From an uncultured Bacteroidota bacterium (GTDB lineage Bacteria > Bacteroidota > Bacteroidia > Bacteroidales > P3): 64,000 nucleotides of DNA. The stretch is taken from NCBI GenBank assembly GCA_902791695.1, contig CADAWR010000001.1, forward strand, positions 62,001 to 126,000, given 5' to 3'. The notes under the pieces were generated by a model. That model had not been told where the DNA came from. It saw only the letters and a list, made by a program, of their open reading frames with translations, and did no database searches. Position 1 is the first letter of the stretch. The number at the start of each line of letters is the position of its first letter. Position numbers and translations under genes: made by a program. Of the stretch, positions 45,998 through 53,681 are shown piece by piece.

Positions 45998-46029
45998 TGT
46001 CAAACAATAACAACAAAACAAACAAACCA

Positions 46030-46389
46030 ATGGTAAAACAGTACGAAACCGTTTTCATTGCAACTCCCGTTTTGTCTGAAGAACAGATGAAGGAAACGGT
46101 AAAGAAGTACACCGACCTGCTGACTTCCAAAGGTGCAGAAATTGTGTACGAAAACAATTGGGGCATGCGCAAACTCGCGTATCCTATCCGTAAGAAGACC
46201 ACCGGCTTTTATTATCTTATAGAATTTAGAGCCGAGGGGAATGTCATTAATGACCTTGAGGTCGCCTACAAGCGCGACGAGCGCCTTCTTCGCTTCCTCA
46301 CCGTCAGCCTTGACAAACACGCTGTCGCATACAACGAGAAGAAACGCGCCAAAAAGGCCGAAGCTGCCGAAGCTCCCGCCGAAGCTTAA
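46030..46389 (+). CDS. rpsF: 30S ribosomal protein S6
   Basis: 119 residues from the ATG at 46030. YETVFIATPVLSEEQMKETV, ENNWGMRKLAYPIRKKTTGF and YYLIEFRAEG are S6 motifs, with an Ala/Glu/Lys-rich tail. It pairs with S18 on the 30S platform. No promoter box lies between the terminator upstream and this start. Confidence 0.96.
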   Translation: MVKQYETVFIATPVLSEEQMKETVKKYTDLLTSKGAEIVYENNWGMRKLAYPIRKKTTGFYYLIEFRAEGNVINDLEVAYKRDERLLRFLTVSLDKHAVAYNEKKRAKKAEAAEAPAEA

Positions 46390-46416
46390 TGTTTAATCCA
46401 TTAAAAGATCAAGAAA

Positions 46417-46683
46417 ATGGCTAACGAAAGCGAAATCAAATATCTGACTCCTATCGCCGTGGAGACTCAGCGTAAAAAATACTGCCGCTTCAAAAAGCTC
46501 GGTATTAAATATATTGACTACAAGGATGCCGACTTCCTGCTAAAGTTTGTCAACGAGCAGGGTAAGATTCTGCCTCGCCGCATCACCGGCACCTCGAACA
46601 AATACCAGAAAAAGGTCTCGCAGGCTATCAAACGCGCCCGTCACATCGCCTTGATGCCCTACGTCGCCGATTGTCTCAAATAA
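46417..46683 (+). CDS. rpsR: 30S ribosomal protein S18
   Basis: 88 residues. [40 protein letters not shown] and [11 protein letters not shown] are the S18 signature. It lies between rpsF and rplI without an ssb gene, as usual in Bacteroidota. Confidence 0.97.
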   Translation: MANESEIKYLTPIAVETQRKKYCRFKKLGIKYIDYKDADFLLKFVNEQGKILPRRITGTSNKYQKKVSQAIKRARHIALMPYVADCLK

Positions 46684-46702
46684 TCACATGGAGGAAGAAT
46701 AG

Positions 46703-46706
46703 ATGG
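46703..46706 (+). other. Start of rplI with short spacing
   Basis: The rplI ATG lies 20 bases after rpsR. GGAGGAAG at 46689-46696 is an unusually strong purine-rich ribosome-binding site for this genome, where most genes lack one. Confidence 0.5.
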
Positions 46707-47146
46707 AAATCATACTGAAACAGGATGTGGCCAACCTCGGCTACAAAGACGAAATCGTCAACGTTAAGAACGGCTATGCCAACAACTATCTTCTTCCCAA
46801 AGGAATGGCCATCATCGCCACTCCCGTGAACAAGAAGATCCATGCCGAAAACCTGCGCCAGCGCGCCCATAAGGAGGAAGCTCTCCGTAAGAACGCTGAG
46901 ACCCAGCAGGCTGCCCTCAACGGCAAAACCGTGAAAATCATCGCCAAAGTCGGTGAGAACGGTCAGCTTTTCGGAGGTGTTAACAACATCATGGTTGCTG
47001 AGGCCCTCAAGGAACAGCACAACTACGACATCGACCGTAAAAACATTGTCGTCGAGACCATCAAGACTGTCGGCAACTATACCGCCAAGGTCAACGTATA
47101 CAAGGAGATTAAGGCCGAGCTCAACATTGAGGTTGTCGCCGAATAA
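46703..47146 (+). CDS. rplI: 50S ribosomal protein L9
   Basis: 147 residues. MEIILKQDVANLGYKDEIVN and VKNGYANNYLLPKGMAIIAT form the N-domain signature; a connecting helix and C-domain (GENGQLFGGVNNIMVAEAL) follow. Last gene of the rpsF operon. Confidence 0.97.
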   Translation: MEIILKQDVANLGYKDEIVNVKNGYANNYLLPKGMAIIATPVNKKIHAENLRQRAHKEEALRKNAETQQAALNGKTVKIIAKVGENGQLFGGVNNIMVAEALKEQHNYDIDRKNIVVETIKTVGNYTAKVNVYKEIKAELNIEVVAE

Positions 47147-47166
47147 CTCCAGACATCAACATTAAA

Positions 47167-47200
47167 CAGGGTATCACAATTTGTGATACCCTGTTTTGTT
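47167..47200 (+). terminator. Terminator of the rpsF-rplI operon
   Basis: CAGGGTATCACAA and TTGTGATACCCTG around a T, followed by TTTTGTTTT. Confidence 0.88.
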
Positions 47201-47224
47201 TTAGTACCCCTTGCATACTTATTT

Positions 47225-47255
47225 TTTGCTAGTTTCAAAAAAATGTGTACTTTTG
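47225..47255 (+). promoter_or_regulatory. Promoter of the C10 peptidase gene
   Basis: TTTG at 47225-47228, 19 bases, TACTTTTG at 47248-47255, then CACCCG. It looks like the tRNA promoters of this window, which suggests strong expression. Confidence 0.85.
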
Positions 47256-47296
47256 CACCCGAATTTAAAGTTCAACAACTCGAAACAATCATTATC

Positions 47297-48826
47297 ATGA
47301 AGAAAGCAATACTCATCCTAACGTCTTTGACGATAGTATTTTCCTCAAGCATCGCATATGCAAGAAACGTTTCCGAACAAGAAGCCCGACAAGCAGCCGC
47401 ATGCTATATGAACAACCTTGGGAATGGCCATAAAACCGATGTATCAGAACTAAATCTCATTCATCAGATAAACAATCCCGAGCTCAACATTCCATCGTGC
47501 TACTTCTTCAATGTCTCCGACTGGGGATGGATCATTCTTTCTGCAAGCACCGTCACCGACCCAATAGTGGCATACGGTGACAATGGGCAAAACCTCAACA
47601 TCAAAGATGCCCCGGAAAACATGATGTGGTGGGTGAACAGCTACGCAGCTCTCATCGCCGCCAAGCAAGTGGAAGATTTAAAATACACACTTGATGAAGA
47701 CAAAGCTTGGTACGAACTATTGGAAAACACCTATAGTTCTCCCAAAAACGGCCCCAAAGCCAACATAATCCTTCTGCAGGAAGAGTGGGGCCAAGGCGGC
47801 AATAGTGGCAACACATACAATATGCTCTGCCCCAGATACGAAGGCGTTCCCACTGTTACCGGATGTGTAGCGACCGCATTGTCACAAATAATACACTACT
47901 ATAAGTTCCCCGTTCGTGGGCAAAGTTTCAATAACTATCAATGGTGCAATTCCGACTTAAACATGACAACACCTGTAACGATAAAGCTGAAATTCGACAC
48001 TATGTTCTTTGACTATAGCATGATGCCCAACTTTATCACTAGCAATACTCCCTATGCTCAGCGCTACGAGGTGGCACGCCTTTGCTACGCTGTCGGCGTT
48101 GCCATGTGCATGAATTACGGCACCAACGCCTCTGGCGGTAGCGGAGCCGTATCCGCCAGCGTGCCCAATGTAATGTCCGTAAACTTCAAATACAAAAAAT
48201 GCACTCAAATAAAACGTGCGGACGAGGGCGACTCCGCCTTCATGGCAAAGATCCGCAGCGATCTTGAATTGAACCGCCCCATTTATATGTCCGGAACCTC
48301 GAAGACAAGCGTCGGCAATGACGACCGCCACGCATGGGTATGCGATGGCTTCAAAACCACTTCGACCAAAATGTATCACATGAATTGGGGCTGGGAAGGT
48401 AAAGGTAACGGATACTACAATCTATACGACAATACCGCCTCCGGCATGCGCATATGGGACTACACCGTCACTCCGCCTAACGACATGCGCTACACCTTCA
48501 CTATGGAGCAAACTGCAATGATTGGCCTCATCCCTCCCCACGCCGACTCGTCTAACGTCGACTTTATGCCCCACGTCGGCATCAACAGCTGCAGCATTCC
48601 CGTGCTCTACACTGCCTATCCCAACCCTGCTTGCTTCAGCGTCACCCTCCCTTACTCTATCCAGCAGGCTGAAACACTGACCATCTACAACATCGAGGGC
48701 AAAGTAATGGAGCAACACTCCTTGCAATCCGGCAGCGACCACATTGACATCAATGTAACCAATATGCCCGCCGGCATTTACACCTACCGTATCGGCGGAG
48801 CTTCCGGCAAATTCATCGTGCGGTAA
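47297..48826 (+). CDS. C10 family cysteine peptidase with T9SS sorting domain
   Basis: 509 residues. Signal peptide 1-22 (SSSIAYA), then an inhibitory prodomain of the streptopain (SpeB/PrtT) type (VSEQEARQAAACYMNNLG, FNVSDWGWIILSASTVTDPI). In the catalytic domain Cys190 is in VTGCVATALSQIIHYYKFP and His345 in DDRHAWVCDGF, with HMNWGWEGKGNGYY after it. The end (YPNPACFSVTLPYSIQQAET and MPAGIYTYRI) is a T9SS type A sorting domain. It would be a secreted, self-activated protease exported by the T9SS encoded here. Confidence 0.92.
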   Translation: MKKAILILTSLTIVFSSSIAYARNVSEQEARQAAACYMNNLGNGHKTDVSELNLIHQINNPELNIPSCYFFNVSDWGWIILSASTVTDPIVAYGDNGQNLNIKDAPENMMWWVNSYAALIAAKQVEDLKYTLDEDKAWYELLENTYSSPKNGPKANIILLQEEWGQGGNSGNTYNMLCPRYEGVPTVTGCVATALSQIIHYYKFPVRGQSFNNYQWCNSDLNMTTPVTIKLKFDTMFFDYSMMPNFITSNTPYAQRYEVARLCYAVGVAMCMNYGTNASGGSGAVSASVPNVMSVNFKYKKCTQIKRADEGDSAFMAKIRSDLELNRPIYMSGTSKTSVGNDDRHAWVCDGFKTTSTKMYHMNWGWEGKGNGYYNLYDNTASGMRIWDYTVTPPNDMRYTFTMEQTAMIGLIPPHADSSNVDFMPHVGINSCSIPVLYTAYPNPACFSVTLPYSIQQAETLTIYNIEGKVMEQHSLQSGSDHIDINVTNMPAGIYTYRIGGASGKFIVR

Positions 48827-48842
48827 AACGCACGTGTATCAC

Positions 48843-48878
48843 AAAAAAAGGCTTCAGAAAAACTGAAGCCTTTTTTTA
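48843..48878. terminator. Bidirectional terminator
   Basis: AAAAAAA, GGCTTCAG, loop AAAAA, CTGAAGCC, TTTTTTT. It serves the C10 peptidase gene and the converging radical SAM gene. Confidence 0.92.
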
Positions 48879-49637
48879 TCCCTTTATCTGAATGCATACC
48901 CCTTCGTCAATCAATGGCTGTACAAGCGCCCTCATTTCATTTGGCGTGAACTTCTGCAGCCCCTGCATCGGGGTCGGACGGTCAATTGTGTAAACCATCC
49001 ACTCACGCGGCTTTAGCTGCCTCACAATATCCAGCATGCCGTCTATCACCTCCGGCTTCGACGAATCGAAGTCGGTGGAACGCAGCATACATGTCTGCAG
49101 CACAAACTCGCCCTCGAATTTCCTCAACGCCTCAACCACCCGGTTCACATCATATCCGGGAGCAGGTTGGTTGATCTTCTCCACCAGCTCGTTTGTCGGA
49201 GCGTCAATCTTCATTATCGGGTTGTCCACCTTGCGCAAAGCGGCAAACACCTCTGGCAGATGCACCCTTGTGGCGTTGCTCAGCACGCTGACCTTGGCCT
49301 TGGGATAATACTCGTCACGCAAACGCAGCGTGTCGTCTATTATCTGTGCAAATTCAGGATTAAGCGTAGGCTCGCCGTCGCCGCTGAAGGTGATGCTGTC
49401 CACGGGAGTACCCTCCGCCACAAGCTTTTTCAGCATCCGCTCCAGGTCCGTGCGCACCTTCTCCGCCGTCGGCAGCACGGTGTCGTCTCGTCCGTCGCGG
49501 TTCCATCCGCACTCGCAGTATATGCAATCAAAGTTGCATATCTTGCCCTTCTCCGGCAGCAAGTTGATGCCCAGCGAACTCCCCAGCCTACGGCTGAAGA
49601 TGGGGCCGAAAACAGTCTCTTCTCGTATCATATCCAT
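48876..49637 (-). CDS. Radical SAM protein
   Basis: 253 residues from the ATG at 49637 (MDMIREETVFGPIFSRRLGS); an ATG at 49631 is an alternative. The cluster motif CNFDCIYCECGW is CxxxCxxC, then SFSGDGEPTLNPEF and VSVLSNATRVHLPEV follow as in the family of radical SAM proteins near wybutosine/TYW1-like enzymes (COG0731). The substrate is unknown. No C-terminal extra cluster seen. Confidence 0.85.
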   Translation of the reverse strand: MDMIREETVFGPIFSRRLGSSLGINLLPEKGKICNFDCIYCECGWNRDGRDDTVLPTAEKVRTDLERMLKKLVAEGTPVDSITFSGDGEPTLNPEFAQIIDDTLRLRDEYYPKAKVSVLSNATRVHLPEVFAALRKVDNPIMKIDAPTNELVEKINQPAPGYDVNRVVEALRKFEGEFVLQTCMLRSTDFDSSKPEVIDGMLDIVRQLKPREWMVYTIDRPTPMQGLQKFTPNEMRALVQPLIDEGVCIQIKG

Positions 49638-49701
49638 TCGTTTTGCATTGTTAACGTCACCCTCCGAACAATTATTGTATTGCCACGTGAGAAAAAAGTC
49701 G

Positions 49702-49709
49702 TATCTTTG
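49702..49709 (+). promoter_or_regulatory. -7 box of dprA
   Basis: TATCTTTG; ATTG stands at the -33 position, 19 bases upstream. Confidence 0.7.
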
Positions 49710-49735
49710 CATCCGCAACCAACCGCCCGCCAACA

Positions 49736-50842
49736 ATGGATACACTCTCGCAAATAGCACTCGTTTTCACCGCCGGCCTCGGCAACAGCGCCATACGCCG
49801 CCTCGTCGACATCTATCCCGACGAAGACATCTTTGCCCTGCCCCACTCCGAGCTGAAGGCCGCCTTCGGCACACACACCAATATACTGGAAAGCATCGCC
49901 AACAAGAGCACCTTCACCCGGGCCGAGGAAGAGCTGCGCTTCTGCGAGAACAACCACATAAAGCCGCTTTTCTTCACCGACCCCGACTATCCCGCCAGGC
50001 TCAACACACCAGAGACCGACGACTGCCCCGCCCTGCTCTATTGCCTTGGGAAAGCCGACCTGAACCCCGAGCGCTCGATAGCCGTTGTTGGCACACGCCG
50101 CGCCACGGCAATCGGGCGCGACAACACCGACTTCCTTGTACATGACCTGAAAAGCTATAACCCGCACATCATCAGTGGCCTGGCCTACGGCATTGACGCC
50201 GCCGCCCACAAGGCAGCACTCGACTATGGGCTGCCCACGGTGGCCGTACTCGGCCATGGGCTCGACCGCATCTATCCCGCCGCCAACAGGCCGTTGGCCA
50301 AGAGCATCATTGAGAACGGTGGCGCCCTCGTCAGCGAATACCCGTCAGGCACCGCCATCAACCCACGCTTCTTCCCTGCACGCAACCGCATCATAGCCGC
50401 CATGGCCGACGCCACCGTCGTCGTCGAAGCCTCAGAGAAGGGCGGCGCACTCATCACTGCAGCCATCGCCGGCAGCTACCAGCGCGACGTCTTCGCCGTC
50501 CCGGGACGTCTTGGCGACACCTACTCCAAGGGTACCAACAACCTCATATCCACCAACCGCGCCCTGCTTACACGCAACGCTCGCGACATAGCCTTCCAGA
50601 TGGGCTGGCCCATCGAAGGCGAGCAGCTGACGCTTGGCAACCTCGACGTCACGCGCAAACTAACGCCCGACGAGCAGCACATCGTCGACCTCTTCCAGGA
50701 CCACGACCTCCTCACCATGGAAGAACTGACAACCCTCAGCGGATTCTCCCTGGCCAAAACAGCCTCCATCCTCTTCAACCTCGAGATGGAAACCATCCTC
50801 CGCGCCCTCCCCGGCCACGCCTACCAGCTCATACACCGCTGA
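49736..50842 (+). CDS. dprA: DNA processing protein DprA
   Basis: 368 residues. A helical N-terminal domain, then the Rossmann-like core SIAVVGTRRATAIGRDN, IISGLAYGIDAAAHKAAL, AVLGHGLDRIYPAANRPLAK, GALVSEYPSGTAINPRFFPA and RNRIIAAMADATVVVEASEK. A winged-helix C-terminal domain follows. DprA loads RecA on incoming single-stranded DNA in transformation. A broken ComEC-like gene lies elsewhere in the window. Confidence 0.95.
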   Translation: MDTLSQIALVFTAGLGNSAIRRLVDIYPDEDIFALPHSELKAAFGTHTNILESIANKSTFTRAEEELRFCENNHIKPLFFTDPDYPARLNTPETDDCPALLYCLGKADLNPERSIAVVGTRRATAIGRDNTDFLVHDLKSYNPHIISGLAYGIDAAAHKAALDYGLPTVAVLGHGLDRIYPAANRPLAKSIIENGGALVSEYPSGTAINPRFFPARNRIIAAMADATVVVEASEKGGALITAAIAGSYQRDVFAVPGRLGDTYSKGTNNLISTNRALLTRNARDIAFQMGWPIEGEQLTLGNLDVTRKLTPDEQHIVDLFQDHDLLTMEELTTLSGFSLAKTASILFNLEMETILRALPGHAYQLIHR

Positions 50843-51141
50843 CCCTCAAGAGCATCTATTGCACCATCGCACCAAACCGTACCCCCTCCGCACCCGTTAC
50901 TGTCCGGAGCCTGCGTGAATACGGCGACATAAAGTGCATCATAAACTCATCCACGGAGGCTTTTAGCAGGCAACAAAACGCACTCAATTCCAACATTATA
51001 TCGTATCATCTCTTACATTACTCTTTATATTCTCCTTATAATCTAATTAAATAAAACTACGAGATTAAGCAATAATAAGTAGATATATACGTTATATGTA
51101 TTGCTAATTTAGAGTAAAATATAGTATAATACCCTTGGAAT
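50843..51141. other. Intergenic region after dprA
   Basis: No gene seen. The first part contains AACCGTACCCCCTCCGCACCC, similar to one arm of the palindromic repeats but without the partner arm. A long-range stem (GAGCCTGCGTG with CCACGGAGGCTTTT, 50917-50968) may end dprA transcription. The last 140 bases are very AT-rich. A TAATTTAG near 51105 is one mismatch from a -7 box. Confidence 0.5.
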
Positions 51142-51972
51142 ATGGCAATTACGACAAACAGTCAGCTGATGGGGCTGAAAGGCCGAGTGGGGGCGCTGGT
51201 CAGCTACCAGTGGCGCGGCAAATGGGTGACGCGGAGTTTCTCGACGGCACCGAAAAACCCGCGCAGCGAAAAGCAGCAGGCGCACCGCATGCTCTTCAAA
51301 CAGGAGGTGCAGCTGGCAGGCAGGATGAACTGGGTGCTGCGCGAGACGCTTGACGCCGTAGCCGGCGAGCATGGCATGACAGCCTGCAACTATTTCATAA
51401 AGAGGAACCAAGAAGCATTTGGCGCAGAGGACGGCGTGCTGACGGTCGACTGGCCGCGGCTCGTGCTAAGCGAAGGGCCGGTGGCGCCGGTAGCCTTCGG
51501 CGTGCCGGAAATCACCGAGGGAACGACACTTACAGTCGCCTTCGAGCGCAATCCGCTGCACATGCCGTCGGGCAACTACGACCGCGTGTATGTCTATTTG
51601 TATTGCCCTGAACTACAGACAGGTTTCTTCACGGCGCCCGTCTATCGCCGCGACCGCCGCCTGTCGGTGGTGCTGCCGGAGCAGATGGCCGACCACGAGG
51701 TGCAGTTGTGGGGCATGGTGCAGGACCATGCCGGTCGCTGGTCGGAGACGATTTACATTGGCTGCGGTCCGCTGGAGAACACGGCGGAGACGGCGCAGCA
51801 CGAGCCAGGCGACGAAGAAACAGTGCCCCAAGAGGAGAACCAATACACTGAAAACATGGAGAATAGCACAAAAGAAAAAGCCTCCTTGCGGGAGGCTCCT
51901 GGGTGGTCTGTGGGAGATTCGAACTCTCGACCTCTTCCGTGTGAAGGAAGCGCTCTGAACCAACTGAGCTAA
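51142..51972 (+). CDS. DUF6266 family protein, 3' end antisense to tRNA-Val
   Basis: 276 residues as read. The N-terminus (GLKGRVGALVSYQWRGKWVT, RSFSTAPKNPRSEKQQAHRM) matches DUF6266, a Bacteroidota family with a phage- or T9SS-like context and unknown function. A Pro/Gly-rich middle and beta-rich repeats follow. The last 40 or so residues are odd: from about 51870 the frame runs across the tRNA terminator and then through the tRNA-Val gene on the other strand, giving SVGDSNSRPLPCEGSALN, a peptide that is only the antisense of a tRNA. The native end was probably lost or shifted. Confidence 0.72.
   Translation: MAITTNSQLMGLKGRVGALVSYQWRGKWVTRSFSTAPKNPRSEKQQAHRMLFKQEVQLAGRMNWVLRETLDAVAGEHGMTACNYFIKRNQEAFGAEDGVLTVDWPRLVLSEGPVAPVAFGVPEITEGTTLTVAFERNPLHMPSGNYDRVYVYLYCPELQTGFFTAPVYRRDRRLSVVLPEQMADHEVQLWGMVQDHAGRWSETIYIGCGPLENTAETAQHEPGDEETVPQEENQYTENMENSTKEKASLREAPGWSVGDSNSRPLPCEGSALNQLS
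51870..51898 (-). terminator. Terminator of tRNA-Val(CAC), inside the DUF6266 gene
   Basis: On the minus strand, AGCCTCC, CGCAA loop, GGAGGCT, TTTTTCTTT. Confidence 0.85.
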
Positions 51973-51978
51973 CAGACC
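51904..51978 (-). tRNA. tRNA-Val (anticodon CAC)
   Basis: 75 bases. Acceptor GGTCTGT/ACAGACC, anticodon stem CTTCC/GGAAG around TTCACAC with anticodon CAC, T-loop TTCGAAT. CCA not encoded. Confidence 0.93.
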
Positions 51979-51999
51979 TCTTTGCCGTTAAAGCGGGTG

Positions 52000-52030
52000 C
52001 AAAAGTACAAAGATTTTTTATACTGGCAAA
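52000..52030 (-). promoter_or_regulatory. Promoter of tRNA-Val(CAC)
   Basis: On the minus strand, TTTG at 52027-52030, 19 bases, TACTTTTG at 52000-52007, then CACCCGC. Confidence 0.86.
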
Positions 52031-52042
52031 ATTTTTCTTCAA

Positions 52043-52744
52043 ATGGGTAACGGGAGAAGAGGCTTCACTCACTCACAATGGATTGGTATCATCTGGGTAT
52101 CAGTGTCATTGCTGCTGATAATGGCTATAGGTTTTTTTTCGTCGCGCCGCATGCCGGAGGCGTCAGAAACAGACACTGTGGAGACCCGATACATCAAAAA
52201 TGCGCCCCGGTACAAGGACAGCACATACCGAAGCAAGCGTAGCAATCACTACAGCAAGCATATAGACAGAAAACAGACCTATTACGACCGGCAGACGGAC
52301 AGCATGTACAGCTCTCAGCCGACGCCGACGCGGCGCCAACCCCTTGTGGTTGAACTCAACAGCGCCGATACACTGACCCTGCAGCTGCTACACGGCATAG
52401 GGCCTGCCTACGCGCGCCGGATAGCGCGCTACCGTGACCGGCTCGGCGGCTTCACAAACAAGGCACAACTGCTTGAGGTCTATGGCTTCACGCCGGAGCT
52501 ACTGGAGCACATCGGCCCATCGTTGACGATTGACACGACGGACATACGCCGCATGGACATCAACAGCGTAGAGCTGAAGCAACTGATCAAGCACCCTTAC
52601 ATCGAGTACTATCAGGCGCGCGACATAGTGCGGTTGCGCAACAAGGGGGTGGTGTTCCGCACTGCCGACGATCTGCGTGCGGTGCCGTCGATGGCCGACA
52701 GCACACTGGAGCGGCTGCTGCCGTACATCAGCTTCGGCGAGTGA
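52043..52744 (+). CDS. Helix-hairpin-helix membrane protein (ComEA-like)
   Basis: 233 residues. One transmembrane helix near 14-31 (IIWVSVSLLLIMAIGFF), a basic linker, then two helix-hairpin-helix units: VELNSADTLTLQLLHGIGPA, YARRIARYRDRLGGFTNKAQ and a second DINSVELKQLIKHPYIEYYQ, ARDIVRLRNKG. Such HhH pairs bind DNA without sequence preference. In Bacteroidota this form is common and may act in DNA uptake or as a DNA-binding membrane protein. ComEA would be an extracytoplasmic DNA receptor. Confidence 0.82.
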   Translation: MGNGRRGFTHSQWIGIIWVSVSLLLIMAIGFFSSRRMPEASETDTVETRYIKNAPRYKDSTYRSKRSNHYSKHIDRKQTYYDRQTDSMYSSQPTPTRRQPLVVELNSADTLTLQLLHGIGPAYARRIARYRDRLGGFTNKAQLLEVYGFTPELLEHIGPSLTIDTTDIRRMDINSVELKQLIKHPYIEYYQARDIVRLRNKGVVFRTADDLRAVPSMADSTLERLLPYISFGE

Positions 52745-52813
52745 AACAAATAACCATTCGACAACACAATAATAATCACACACAAGCGTTATACCCACCA
52801 AACGACAACAACA

Positions 52814-53362
52814 ATGCTGACCTCAACCCCATCATGGGCTGCCGTTATGACCCGCGCAGGCGCCGAAGCTACCGTCGCCAAACGCTTTGCCGAAGCGGAA
52901 CCTCCCATAGAACACTACCTGCCCCTGCTCGCCATCCGCGACCGTCGCCACAAGAAAGACGACATGCCGGAGAAGCCGATGTTCCCCTGCTACCTCTTTG
53001 TGCACATCAACAACAAGCAGATATTCCAGACGCGAACCACCAAGGGGGTCATTTACATCGTCAGCAGCCAGCACAGCATCATAGAAGTGCCCGACCGTGA
53101 GATTGAGGCCATACGGCGCTTCGAGGCGTCACAGCGCAAGATACACCTGCACGAGACGGCCCAACTGGTCAAGGGTGCCGAAGTCACCATCCTGAGCGGC
53201 GAGTTTGCCGGCATGACAGGGCGTCTAGTGAAAGACTGCAAAGATGGCAATTTCAGCGTACAGATTTCGGCCTTGAACATCTCATTCGTGGTGCAGGTGA
53301 AGCGCAGCGAGTTGCGCCCGCCGTCGGAGGAGGAGCCAACAGCCGACAAACCAGCCGAATAG
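52814..53362 (+). CDS. UpxY/NusG-like transcription antiterminator
   Basis: 182 residues. The NGN domain has KPMFPCYLFVHINNKQIFQT and GVIYIVSSQHSIIEVPDREI. A KOW-like segment (VKGAEVTILSGEFAGMTGRL) follows. This is the UpxY type that lets RNA polymerase read through the leader of capsule operons in Bacteroides. No polysaccharide operon follows: the next thing is a putative small RNA and then the reverse-strand aspS. Its target must be elsewhere, or it acts on nearby leader RNA. Confidence 0.8.
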   Translation: MLTSTPSWAAVMTRAGAEATVAKRFAEAEPPIEHYLPLLAIRDRRHKKDDMPEKPMFPCYLFVHINNKQIFQTRTTKGVIYIVSSQHSIIEVPDREIEAIRRFEASQRKIHLHETAQLVKGAEVTILSGEFAGMTGRLVKDCKDGNFSVQISALNISFVVQVKRSELRPPSEEEPTADKPAE

Positions 53363-53406
53363 ACAAATCACCAACAATGGTTATTGTGGGGTCTCAGGAA
53401 AGGCTG

Positions 53407-53512
53407 TATTTTTGCAACCAGAAAATGGAGAACAAACAGTCTTTTTGAGCCCATTTTTGTTTTAGGATTAATGGCATAGAGGCCGCTCAGCAACGAGCAG
53501 CCTCTTTGTTTA
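53407..53512 (+). ncRNA. Candidate small RNA (promoter plus terminator, no ORF)
   Basis: A -7 box TATTTTTG at 53407-53414 (with ATTG 20 bases upstream) is followed about 64 bases later by a terminator hairpin AGAGGCCGCTC, AGCAAC, GAGCAGCCTCT and a T-rich tail at 53478-53512. The predicted transcript starts near 53420 and is about 90 bases. It has no reasonable ORF. An 8-base UTTTTTG/AAAACAAA-like core precedes the hairpin. It could be a small RNA or a leader left over from a lost gene. Confidence 0.45.
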
Positions 53513-53601
53513 TTACGTAAACGGACCTGCAGCGAGCATGCGGTAAGCAACACAAGGGCAAAAGTCTACCAATTGCTGTCGTGTCCAAGGTCTCCAATAG
53601 C

Positions 53602-53653
53602 AAGAAAACCTCCGCACACCACTCCTGCCAGCGACAGGTGCAATGTGCGGAGG
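53602..53653 (-). terminator. Terminator of aspS
   Basis: On the minus strand, CCTCCGCACA (53644-53653 side) pairs with TGTGCGGAGG (53609-53618) around a 25-base loop, followed by TTTTCTTG. Confidence 0.75.
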
Positions 53654-53681
53654 TGCACGGATTCTATTAAGGCTCTCGGTC

